From contig JAKQCX010000006.1 of assembly GCA_029558905.1 (NCBI GenBank), positions 1 through 37,918 of the forward strand: a stretch of 37,918 bases of DNA, read 5' to 3'. The notes beneath the pieces were generated by a model, which made no database searches, was not told the DNA's origin, and worked only from the letters and a program-made list of their open reading frames with translations. The stretch is from Pseudomonadota bacterium (lineage in GTDB: Bacteria > Pseudomonadota > Gammaproteobacteria > Burkholderiales > Thiobacillaceae). Below are positions 17,369 through 25,516 of the stretch, in pieces; the stretch's first letter is position 1; every line of letters starts with the position of its first letter. Position numbers and translations under genes: made by a program.

Positions 17369-19681
17369 ATGTTACGCTCACCCCTTTCCACACCCGCCGC
17401 CCCAATGTTCTTGCACCTGGGCCGCAAGGTCGGCAACCACCCCTGGCTGGTGATCCTGATCGCGGCCGTGCTGATGACCGCGAGCGCCATCTACAGCCTG
17501 GACGTGATGCGCAGCCTGACCCTGTCGCCCGGCTGGGAAGTCCCAGGCAGCGGCTCGGCCCGCTCGGCCGATGAGCTGCGGGAACATCTGGGGCGGGATG
17601 AAACCCCCGTGATTCTGCTGTTCCGCCCGGGCATCGGCTTGCCGCGCTCATCGGGCCCCCTGGTGGACAGCCCCGCCTACCGGGAAGCGGTGGAGCAGGT
17701 ATTGGCGCGGGCGGCCACCAACCCGGACGTGATCCGGGTCACCAGCTACCCCATGACCCAGGATGCCCGCCTGCGCTCCCAGGACGGCAATCTGTCCTAT
17801 GCGGTGGTGTACCTGAACCGCAGCAGGAACGAGGGAGTGGAGGCCCTTCTGCGCCTGCGCCAGCAGATCCACGGCGACCGTCTGGAGGTCCTGCTCGGTG
17901 GTGAGCTGGCCACCTATGTGGAGATTCGCCAGCAATTGGAACGCGACATCTGGCGCGCCGAGGTGGCCAGCTTCGTGGTGCTGTCCTTCCTGCTGGTCTG
18001 GGTCTTCGGCTCCGTGACCGCCGCCGCCCTGCCCCTGGTGGTGAGTGCCATCACCATTGTCCTGTCTGTGACCATGCTGAAGCTGTGCACCCTGTTCACG
18101 GACATCTCCGTATACGCCGCCAACGTGGTGTCCATGCTGGGCCTGGGTCTGTCCATCGACTACGGCCTGTTCATCGTTTCCCGTTTCCGCGAGGAACTGG
18201 CAAAACCCGGGGCGGACGTGCGGGACAGCCTGGCCCGCACCCTGGCCACCGCCGGCCGCACCGTGACCTACAGCGGCCTGACCGTGGCGGCCAGCCTGTT
18301 CTGTCTGCTCATCCTGCCGCAGCGGTTCTTCCAGAACATGGGGCTGGCCGGCGGCATTTCCGTGGCCGCGGCCATGCTGACCTCCACCCTCATCCTGCCC
18401 GCCCTGCTGGCCCTGCTGGGACGCAGGGTGAACAGTCTGGCCCTGCCGGTGCTGCGCCGGCGTCTCCACCGCACCGACGACCGGGGCGGCTGGTATCGCT
18501 TCAGCCGATTCGTCATGCGTCATGCGGCCGTCATACTCGCAGGCGCCCTGATCATGCTGCTGGCCATGGGCCAACCCATCCTGCATATGAGCATAGGGCC
18601 CGCCGACAGCCGCAGCCTGCCGGCCACGGCCCAGAGCCGTCAGGTGCAGGAAATCCTGGACCGGCACTTCCCGCACTCGGCCCTCTCCCCCCTGGTGCTG
18701 GCGGTGCATGCGCGCGGCCCCGTGCAGGATCCGGCTTCCCTGGCGGGCCTGGATGAGCTGACCCGCGGGATCCAGGCCTTGCCGGGGGTCCAGCGCGTCC
18801 TGGGGCTGGTGAGCGTGGATCCGCGGCTCTCCCTGGCGGACTACGAGACCCTCTACCGCTATCCGGAGCAGTTTCCCATGGCCACGGAAACCCTGGCCAC
18901 CTATGCCAAAGGGGCCTGCACGCAGGTGATCGTGAACTACGACATGCTGCCCAATTCTCCCGAGGCCAGGGAACTGGTGCAGCGCATACGCGACCTGCCC
19001 TTGCCACCCGGACTGGTGTCGGTACACGTGGGAGGGTTCCCCGCCTTCCACCTGGACTACCTGCATTCGCTGGCCACCTGGGTGCCCTGGGTCATCCTGG
19101 CCATCGTCGCAGTGATCTGCGTGCTGCTCTTCCTCATGCTGGGCAGTCTGCTGATCCCCATCAAGGCCGTGCTCACCAACCTGCTGTCCCTATCCGCCAC
19201 CTTCGGCGCCCTGGTATGGATATTCCAGGATGGCCACCTGGCCGGGCTGCTGGGCTTCACGCCCCAGGGCAGCATGGACGGCACCATCCTGGTGCTCATC
19301 TTCGCGGCTGCCTTCGGCCTGTCCGTGGATTACGAGGTCTTCCTCCTGTCCCGCATCAGGGAGGTGTGCCAGGCCACGGGCAACACCACCCAGGCCATCG
19401 CCCTGGGGATACAGAAGAGCGGCCCCATCATCACCAGCGCGGCCCTGCTCATCGGTATCGTGCTGGGGGCCTTCGCCACCGGCGAGGTGGTGTTCATGAA
19501 GGCCATGGGCATCGGTCTGTTGCTTGCGGTCATCGTCGATGCCACCCTGGTGCGCATGCTGCTGGTGCCTTCCACCCTGCGCCTGCTGGGGCGCCTCAAC
19601 TGGTGGATGCCCAAGCCCCTGCAGAGGCTTTACCGGCGTTTCCACCTGGGCGAGAGGGATGCCTACCGGCTCGACCCCTAG
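17369..19681 (+). CDS. MMPL-family RND transporter
   Basis: This 770-residue inner-membrane protein is made of two homologous halves, each with a first helix, a large periplasmic loop and a cluster of helices. Each half carries the MMPL signature: GLGLSIDYGLFIVSRFRE around D264 and FGLSVDYEVFLLSRIRE around D654. This group exports lipids or other hydrophobic compounds using the proton gradient; the cargo here is unknown. ATG 17369 is used; ATG 17405 (MFLHLGRKV) is an alternative because the family core starts there, and neither has a clear ribosome binding site. It follows the P-type ATPase by 25 nt, suggesting one transcript, though a shared role is not apparent. Confidence 0.88.
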   Translation: MLRSPLSTPAAPMFLHLGRKVGNHPWLVILIAAVLMTASAIYSLDVMRSLTLSPGWEVPGSGSARSADELREHLGRDETPVILLFRPGIGLPRSSGPLVDSPAYREAVEQVLARAATNPDVIRVTSYPMTQDARLRSQDGNLSYAVVYLNRSRNEGVEALLRLRQQIHGDRLEVLLGGELATYVEIRQQLERDIWRAEVASFVVLSFLLVWVFGSVTAAALPLVVSAITIVLSVTMLKLCTLFTDISVYAANVVSMLGLGLSIDYGLFIVSRFREELAKPGADVRDSLARTLATAGRTVTYSGLTVAASLFCLLILPQRFFQNMGLAGGISVAAAMLTSTLILPALLALLGRRVNSLALPVLRRRLHRTDDRGGWYRFSRFVMRHAAVILAGALIMLLAMGQPILHMSIGPADSRSLPATAQSRQVQEILDRHFPHSALSPLVLAVHARGPVQDPASLAGLDELTRGIQALPGVQRVLGLVSVDPRLSLADYETLYRYPEQFPMATETLATYAKGACTQVIVNYDMLPNSPEARELVQRIRDLPLPPGLVSVHVGGFPAFHLDYLHSLATWVPWVILAIVAVICVLLFLMLGSLLIPIKAVLTNLLSLSATFGALVWIFQDGHLAGLLGFTPQGSMDGTILVLIFAAAFGLSVDYEVFLLSRIREVCQATGNTTQAIALGIQKSGPIITSAALLIGIVLGAFATGEVVFMKAMGIGLLLAVIVDATLVRMLLVPSTLRLLGRLNWWMPKPLQRLYRRFHLGERDAYRLDP

Positions 19682-19726
19682 ACGATACGCGCCGGACGTC
19701 GGGTCGCCGCGCTAGGGTGGAGCGAC

Positions 19727-19751
19727 TCAGGCCGCCTACAATGCGGCCTGA
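19727..19751. promoter_or_regulatory. Perfect 9-bp inverted repeat around a -10-like hexamer
   Basis: TCAGGCCGC (19727-19735) and GCGGCCTGA (19743-19751) are exact complements. The seven-base spacer holds TACAAT, five of six matches to the -10 consensus. The site ends 21 nt before the next gene. No good -35 is present. It could be an operator over an activated promoter, or an RNA hairpin after the MMPL gene. Confidence 0.4.
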
Positions 19752-19772
19752 CCCCAGCCACAAGGAAACCCC

Positions 19773-20543
19773 ATGCGCCGTTTCGTCCCTCTTCTGGGTC
19801 TCGTCCTGTCGTGCCCCCCCCCGTCCCAGGCCGACCTCATCCTCAACGGCCGCAGCACGGTGGTGGCCATGGGCATGCAAGGCGCGGGCCAGGAGAAGAT
19901 CTGGCTGTCCAACACCCTCATTCGCCGCGACATGCTGGACCGGGGCAAGTCCTATACCAACCTCTTCGATCTCAAGGCGCGGGAGGTGACCGTGCTGGAC
20001 CATTCCCTGCGCCAGGCCACGGTCTACGCCACGGATGGTCTGCGGGACCAGGCCGGGGCCTCGGTGGACGGCAAGGCCATCAAGCTGGAGGTGAAAGCCA
20101 CGGGCCGCACGCATGAACTGCAGAAATGGACCTGCGCCGAACATACCCTGATGTTGTCCATGCCGGCGGAGATCGGGGGCGAGAAGCTGAACTTCGAGAT
20201 GGACGGTACCGTCTGGCTGGCGCGCAACACCAGGGAACAGAAGGAAACCGCGGCCATCGTGCGCCTGATGCAAAGCCCGGATTTTTTCCTGGGCATCCCA
20301 CCCCTGGCCAAGGCATCCCCGGTACAGGCCCGGGGCATCAGCGAGGCCATCCGCCGTCTGGCTCCCATGGGGCTGTTGTGCAGCGTGGACGTGGCCCTGA
20401 ACTACGAGGGCACGGGTCGGGTGGCGACCCTGTCCAGGAAGATGGCCAGCCGTGTCAGCCTGACCTTCGATGACTACAGCGTGCAACCCATACCGAAGGG
20501 TACGTTCGATGTCCCCGCCGGCTATCGCATGGTGGGGCAATAG
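19773..20543 (+). CDS. Exported protein, DUF4412-like, function unknown
   Basis: The protein has 256 residues with an N-terminal signal sequence (MRRFVPLLGLVLSCPPPSQA, cleavage likely after SQA). The mature part looks like the DUF4412 family of periplasmic, beta-rich proteins. It opens with DLILNG, contains a stretch about a metal-, thiol- or substrate-neutral conversion reporter with no catalytic motif visible, and ends TFDVPAGYRMVGQ, a tail common to that family. Two cysteines (WTCAEH and LLCSVD) remain in the mature protein and could form a disulfide. AAGGAA lies five bases before the ATG. The family assignment is by impression of pattern only and its function is not known. Confidence 0.6.
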   Translation: MRRFVPLLGLVLSCPPPSQADLILNGRSTVVAMGMQGAGQEKIWLSNTLIRRDMLDRGKSYTNLFDLKAREVTVLDHSLRQATVYATDGLRDQAGASVDGKAIKLEVKATGRTHELQKWTCAEHTLMLSMPAEIGGEKLNFEMDGTVWLARNTREQKETAAIVRLMQSPDFFLGIPPLAKASPVQARGISEAIRRLAPMGLLCSVDVALNYEGTGRVATLSRKMASRVSLTFDDYSVQPIPKGTFDVPAGYRMVGQ

Positions 20544-20609
20544 ATCGCCCCGCCATCCGCGCCTGTTGCGCGCTCGCCCGCCTACGCGCGCACGAATGAC
20601 CCTTATCGG

Positions 20610-20638
20610 TTGACGCTGTGGCGGTGGCGGCATAGCGT
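20610..20638 (+). promoter_or_regulatory. Candidate sigma-70 promoter
   Basis: TTGACG (20610-20615) matches the -35 consensus at five of six positions. Seventeen bases later TAGCGT (20633-20638) is a weak -10. It lies just upstream of the gene starting at 20667, leaving a short leader. Confidence 0.35.
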
Positions 20639-20666
20639 AGGGCGGTGAGTTTCGAGGATGTGCCGC

Positions 20667-21524
20667 ATGAACAACCTTTTGCCCGTTACGAGGTGCGCCC
20701 AGAAATACCTGTCGTTGCTGTCCCTGCTCATGCTGGCTGCCGCGGGAGGCACCTGCGCGGCCGCGCAGGCAGCCCAGTCCAGGGCGCCGGATGCCATCGG
20801 GGCCACCGGCGCGGGCACGGCCGGCGTGCCACGTACCGATAAGCCGCGGGCAGTCAAGCCCAGGGCCAAGGCCAAGGCCAAGACCAGGGCCAAGCGGAAG
20901 GGCAAGACCGCCTCCACCGCACAGGCCCCGGCCAGCCGGACGCACGCCGTAGCCAGGAGCGCCGGTGTCGCCGCGTCCATGCGCGATCCCGCGCCGGTCT
21001 TGAAGGCGTCACCCAGCCTGACCATGGTGTCCGTCGCGCGCTTGGCCGCATCCGTGACCCAGCCCACGGCGACATCCGCGTCGCCCAGGGCCCCAGGCCG
21101 CGCAGCCTACACGCCGCGCCCGAACCCCTACCTTGCCGGCAACCCTCCGGGCGGCAGCCAGGCGGCGATGCGGGAGGACGCGGTGCCTGCCGTGGCCGCC
21201 GCTCCGGATGCACCGGCCACGCCCGTTGTTCCGGCCGTCGTGGCCATCAGCTCGCCGACGTTCAGTCCGTCGCGGGTCTTCAGTGATTTCAGGTCGGGCC
21301 TGCCGCACATCCCCTTTCTCGATCAGACCGTTCTGCCCAAGATCCAGACCGTCTATCCCACGGGAGAGAAACCCCTGGTGGTGGTGAACTTCAAGTGCCC
21401 CACGGAACTGGTGGGGATCGACACACCCTCCACCCTGATCCTGCACAACTTGGTGAATGGGGGCATGGGGCTCATCAACCGCGCCAACCTGTTGTCCTTC
21501 AACATGCAGCAGGTCTGCCGCTGA
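20667..21524 (+). CDS. Exported Ala/Lys/Pro-rich protein, function unknown
   Basis: I do not recognise this 285-residue protein. From the start used (MNNLLPVTR) it has a signal sequence with hydrophobic core LSLLSLLMLAAAGG, cleaved probably after an Ala-rich stretch near residue 36. Next come about 35 residues rich in Lys, Arg and Ala (PRAKAKAKTRAKRKGK, highly basic), then a long Ala/Pro/Ser/Thr linker that looks disordered. The last 80 or so residues form the only globular part and hold two cysteines: one in VNFKCPTELVG and one two residues from the end. These may form a disulfide. The basic region may bind nucleic acid, polyphosphate or anionic surface polymers, which is inference only. An ATG three codons earlier (20658) is possible. 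Confidence 0.7.
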   Translation: MNNLLPVTRCAQKYLSLLSLLMLAAAGGTCAAAQAAQSRAPDAIGATGAGTAGVPRTDKPRAVKPRAKAKAKTRAKRKGKTASTAQAPASRTHAVARSAGVAASMRDPAPVLKASPSLTMVSVARLAASVTQPTATSASPRAPGRAAYTPRPNPYLAGNPPGGSQAAMREDAVPAVAAAPDAPATPVVPAVVAISSPTFSPSRVFSDFRSGLPHIPFLDQTVLPKIQTVYPTGEKPLVVVNFKCPTELVGIDTPSTLILHNLVNGGMGLINRANLLSFNMQQVCR

Positions 21525-21622
21525 CCCTTCGATGCGCCCGCCGCGCGGCGCCGGGGCAGCAGCCCGCCCGTTGCGGAACCATGGCGCGCGCGACCTCTCT
21601 GCCGGCAGGCATGCCATCCCGC

Positions 21623-22423
21623 ATGAAACGGGCCTACCACTTCATCGACACCCACTGCCACCTGGATGCGGCGGAATTCGACCCGGATCGGGATGCGGTG
21701 TACGGGCGGGCCATGGCCGCGGGCGTGACCATGCAGGTGGTGCCCGCCGTTACCCGGGCCGGTTTTTCGCATGTGGCCGCCTGCTGCCGGCGCTATCCAG
21801 GCTGTCTACCGGCCTGGGGCCTGCATCCCCTGTACATCCAGGTACATGAGGCCCGCCATCTGGAGGCGTTGCGCCAGCAGATCGAGATGTGGCGTCCGGT
21901 GGCCATCGGCGAGATCGGTCTGGACCTGTTCGTGCCGGGCCTGGATCTTTCCACGCAGGAACATTACTTCGTGCAGCAGCTGCGCCTGGCCCGGGACTTC
22001 GACCTGCCGGTGCTGCTCCACTGCCGCCGTGCCAACGACGCGATCCTCAAGCAGCTGCGCCGCGTGCGCGTGAAGGGCGGCATAGCCCACGCCTTCAATG
22101 GCAGCCCGCAGCAGGCACGCGTCTTCCTGGAACTGGGCTTCAGGCTGGGCTTTGGCGGCGCCTTCACCTGGAGCCGGGCCACGCGCCTGCGCGCCCTGGC
22201 CCGGGAGCTGCCACTGGAGGCCATGGTCCTGGAAACCGACAGCCCGGACATCCCCCCCGAATGGCTGGGCCGGGGACGCAACGAGCCCGGTGAGCTGGCG
22301 CGCATTGCTGCTAGCCTGGCGGATCTGCGCGGCATCGGCGTGGAGGAGGTGGCAAGGGTGACACGTGCCAGCGCCCACGCGGTGCTGGGTCTGCAAGGGC
22401 CGGACCTGGAACACCCGGCCTGA
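21623..22423 (+). CDS. TatD-family metal-dependent hydrolase
   Basis: This 266-residue amidohydrolase-fold protein belongs to the TatD family, metal-dependent DNases or DNA/RNA 3' exonucleases. All family metal ligands are present: H11 and H13 in DTHCHLD, E97 in GEIGLD, H133 in LLHCRR, H156 in AHAFNG and D206 in ETDSPD. It is nearer the YjjV-type subgroup than E. coli TatD by overall feel, which I cannot verify. The start at 21623 (MKRAYHFIDTHCH) puts the first ligands at the expected distance; ATG 21611 and ATG 21581 are in the same frame. No ribosome binding site is decisive. It follows the unknown exported protein by 98 nt. Confidence 0.88.
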   Translation: MKRAYHFIDTHCHLDAAEFDPDRDAVYGRAMAAGVTMQVVPAVTRAGFSHVAACCRRYPGCLPAWGLHPLYIQVHEARHLEALRQQIEMWRPVAIGEIGLDLFVPGLDLSTQEHYFVQQLRLARDFDLPVLLHCRRANDAILKQLRRVRVKGGIAHAFNGSPQQARVFLELGFRLGFGGAFTWSRATRLRALARELPLEAMVLETDSPDIPPEWLGRGRNEPGELARIAASLADLRGIGVEEVARVTRASAHAVLGLQGPDLEHPA

Positions 22424-22597
22424 GGCCAGGACCTGTTTCCGCCCGGTTACGCCGGGGTCCGCCCGCCGCGCGGCTGCCGAGTGTGGCATTTATCGTTGCC
22501 GGACGCGCTCTCCTGACCGGCCGGTGCATGGAACTGGATGGATATGTGGCGTGACGTGCTACCTTGAATGGGTTGTTTCAGACCGGGAGTCCGTACC

Positions 22598-23086
22598 ATG
22601 CATCACACCCTATCCACCCTGTCTCGCCTCCTGCTGTGCCTGGTCCTGCTGTGCGGACTGGCCGTCCCGGCGCAGGCCCAGGCCATGCCGGAGTCCGAAC
22701 CGGCCCTGCTGACCCGCTTCCTGCCCGGCAAGACCATGGCCGAGGCCAACGAGGCGGTGAAACGGGCCATCAGCCACTACAAGTATGGCTTCGTGCGGCA
22801 GCAGCCGATCGATAACCGGCTGGTGCCCGCCGGCTGGGAGGCCAAGTCGGTGCTCATCGTTTACTTCTGCAATTTCGAAAAGATGAGCCGGGCCCTGGCC
22901 ATCGACGTGCGCGCCGCCCAGTTCTTGCCCTGCCGCATCACCCTGCTGGAGACGGACCAGGGCGTGGACCTGGTGGTGGTGAATCCGGCCTGGGTCTCCG
23001 AGTCCATGGGCAACCCCCTGCTGCACTTGGACTGCCTGCAGCTGAAGGCCGATTACCTGGGCATTCTGGAAGAGGCGGCCCGATGA
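22598..23086 (+). CDS. Exported DUF302 protein
   Basis: The protein has 162 residues with a signal sequence (hydrophobic core LLLCLVLLCGLAV, cleavage likely at AQA near residue 27). The mature part is a DUF302 domain: a first helix, the GFV-x-QQPID strand, then YFCN (C91) and the signature FLPCRITL (C112), followed by an acidic turn and VDLVVVNPAW. The two cysteines are the family's most conserved residues. The function of DUF302 is unknown; the family is frequent in sulfur-oxidising proteobacteria, a statement from memory. GGGAG eight bases upstream supports ATG 22598 over the earlier start in the frame. It overlaps the next gene by four bases (ATGA). Confidence 0.85.
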   Translation: MHHTLSTLSRLLLCLVLLCGLAVPAQAQAMPESEPALLTRFLPGKTMAEANEAVKRAISHYKYGFVRQQPIDNRLVPAGWEAKSVLIVYFCNFEKMSRALAIDVRAAQFLPCRITLLETDQGVDLVVVNPAWVSESMGNPLLHLDCLQLKADYLGILEEAAR

Positions 23087-23520
23087 GGCGGCTCCTGCTC
23101 GGCGGCCTGCTGCTATGGGCCTGGCCGGCCCTGGCCGCGCCCCTCATGGCCAGCAAGGTGGGCGACATGCGTCAGGCCATGGATGACCTGACGGCGGCCG
23201 CCATGAATCACGACATGCAGCTGGTGAAGGAACAGCCCATCGATACCGCCATGGTGAAAAGGGGCTTCGATGACCCGCACGTGCGCATCGCCTTCATCGG
23301 CAGCGAGACCGCCGTGCGCTGGGCCGAGGAGGTGGAGCCCCGGCTCCTGAACCTGCTGCCCATGCGCATCAGCCTGATCCAGCGCGGCAACCAGGTGGTG
23401 GCGATGACCGATGACCTGGCCCTGTGGCAGGAGGCCTTCAAGGACTCCCCAGGCCTGGAGCTGCTCCAGGCCTGGGAGGCAGAGCTGCGCGAGGTACTGC
23501 GCGACTTCGCCGGGGAATAG
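23083..23520 (+). CDS. Divergent DUF302-type exported paralogue without cysteines
   Basis: The 145-residue protein has a signal sequence (MRRLLLGGLLLWAWPALAA) and a mature part that aligns with the preceding gene: VKEQPID against VRQQPID, FIGSE against YFCNF, and LLPMRISL against FLPCRITL. Both hallmark cysteines are thus replaced (by a GS pair and by Met). The C-terminal end is longer and acidic. It overlaps the upstream gene by ATGA, so the two are co-translated and probably act together, perhaps as a heterodimer of an active and an inactive copy. Its stop codon (TAG, ending at 23520) touches the glnB stop on the other strand with no gap. Confidence 0.75.
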   Translation: MRRLLLGGLLLWAWPALAAPLMASKVGDMRQAMDDLTAAAMNHDMQLVKEQPIDTAMVKRGFDDPHVRIAFIGSETAVRWAEEVEPRLLNLLPMRISLIQRGNQVVAMTDDLALWQEAFKDSPGLELLQAWEAELREVLRDFAGE

Positions 23521-23865
<345 letters not shown>

Positions 23866-25476
23866 TTACTCCTGGAAAGGCGCCTGGTAACGGCTGGTGA
23901 TGGGATAGCGGCGGTCCCGGCCGAAACCCCGCGAGGTGATGCGGATGCCGGGCGGGGACTGACGGCGCTTGTATTCCGCCCGGTCGATGAGACGCACCAC
24001 ATGTGCCACGTCCTCGACGCGGAAGCCGGCGGCGACGATGTCGCGCGGCGCCATGTCCTGCTCCACATAGCGCACCATGATGCCATCCAGCACCTCATAG
24101 GGCGGCAGGCTGTCCTGGTCCGTCTGGCCGACACGCAGCTCGGCGCTGGGGGGGCGGGTGATGATGCGCTCCGGGATCACCGCCGCGAGGGTGTTGCGGT
24201 AGCGGGCCAGGCGCCACACCAGGGTCTTGCATACGTCCTTGAGCACCGCCAGACCGCCGGCCATGTCGCCGTACAGGGTGGCGTAGCCACAGGCCATCTC
24301 GCTCTTGTTGCCCGCCACCAGCACCAGCTGGCCGAACTTGTTGGACAGGGCCATGAGAAGCACGCCCCGGATGCGGGCCTGGATGTTCTCCTCGGTCTGG
24401 TCGAAGGGCAGGCCCTCGAACTCGTCGGCCAGTTCGTCCAGAAAGGTATCGAACATGCGCTTGATGGGCTGCACGTCGTAGCGCACCCCCAGGTTGCCGG
24501 CCAGGGTCTCGGCATCCTCCAGGCTGATGTCGGCAGTGAACTGGGAGGGCATCATCACCGCCTTCACCCTGTCCGCACCCAGGGCATCCACCGCCAGCAC
24601 CAGGACCAGGGCGGAGTCCACGCCGCCGGACAGGCCCAGCAGCACACCGGTGAAACCATTCTTGCGCACATAGTCCCGCAGACCGGTGACCAGGGCCTGA
24701 TAGGCGCCCGCTTCCGGCGTCAGCAGGGGGGTCATCTCCCCGTGCGGGTCAGCGCCCCGCCACGCCACCAGATGCAGCGCCTCCTGGAACTGCGGGGCCT
24801 GGGTCACCACCTCGCCATTCGCGTCCACGGCAAACGAGGCGCCGTCGAACACCAGCTCGTCCTGACCCCCCACCAGGTTGACATAGACGATGGGCAGGGC
24901 GCATGCCCGCGCCCGGGCGCGGGCCAGGTCGTGGCGCTGCACCAGCTTGTCCATGTGGAAGGGCGAGGCATTCATTACCAGCAGGACCTGGGCCCCGGCA
25001 TCCCGTGCCAGGCGTGGCGCCTCGTCGTCCCAGATGTCCTCGCAGATGTTGACGCCGAAGCGCTGACCGCCCCAGTCGAACACGCAGACGCCGTCACCGG
25101 GATGGAAGGTGCGCGCTTCGTCGAACACGGCATAGTTGGGCAGCCGGCGCTTGTGATAGGTGGCCTGGATACGTCCACCATGGATCACTGAGGCGGCGTT
25201 ATGGGCCTTGCCGTCACGCATCAGGGGGTGGCCCAGCACCAGACACAGGTCCGCGGGCAATTGCGGCAGCAGGTCCGCCAGCACGCGTGCGTTCTCGGCG
25301 TGGAAGTCGGTACGCAGGCTCAGATCCTCGGGTGGGTAGCCGCACAGGGCCAGTTCCGGGGTGAGCATGAGGCAGGCCCCGGCGGCGCGGCTTTCCCGTG
25401 CCAGCTCCAGGATCCGCGCGGCATTGCCGGCCAGATCCCCGACCGTGGCGTTCATCTGGGCAAGGGCAATTTTCAT
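23866..25476 (-). CDS. nadE: Glutamine-dependent NAD+ synthetase
   Basis: This 536-residue two-domain enzyme performs the last step of NAD+ synthesis, amidating deamido-NAD+ with ammonia from glutamine. The N-terminal nitrilase-like glutaminase domain has the Glu-Lys-Cys triad: E41 in LTPELALCGYPPEDL, K109 in YHKRRLPNYAVFDE and C145 in NICEDIW. The C-terminal synthetase domain has the ATP pyrophosphatase loop SGGVDS at 283-288, then GNKSEMACGYATLYGDMAGGL and the tail around ELRVGQTDQDSLPPYEVLD. It is the long form with its own glutaminase, not the short ammonia-dependent NadE. It heads a two-gene unit with glnB. PII control of glutamine-dependent NAD synthetase is known in Azospirillum, so the pairing suggests regulation. 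Confidence 0.95.
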   Translation of the reverse strand: MKIALAQMNATVGDLAGNAARILELARESRAAGACLMLTPELALCGYPPEDLSLRTDFHAENARVLADLLPQLPADLCLVLGHPLMRDGKAHNAASVIHGGRIQATYHKRRLPNYAVFDEARTFHPGDGVCVFDWGGQRFGVNICEDIWDDEAPRLARDAGAQVLLVMNASPFHMDKLVQRHDLARARARACALPIVYVNLVGGQDELVFDGASFAVDANGEVVTQAPQFQEALHLVAWRGADPHGEMTPLLTPEAGAYQALVTGLRDYVRKNGFTGVLLGLSGGVDSALVLVLAVDALGADRVKAVMMPSQFTADISLEDAETLAGNLGVRYDVQPIKRMFDTFLDELADEFEGLPFDQTEENIQARIRGVLLMALSNKFGQLVLVAGNKSEMACGYATLYGDMAGGLAVLKDVCKTLVWRLARYRNTLAAVIPERIITRPPSAELRVGQTDQDSLPPYEVLDGIMVRYVEQDMAPRDIVAAGFRVEDVAHVVRLIDRAEYKRRQSPPGIRITSRGFGRDRRYPITSRYQAPFQE

Positions 25477-25516
25477 GGCGGCTATTTTACGGGCAGCCGG
25501 AGGATCGGGAGGCGGT

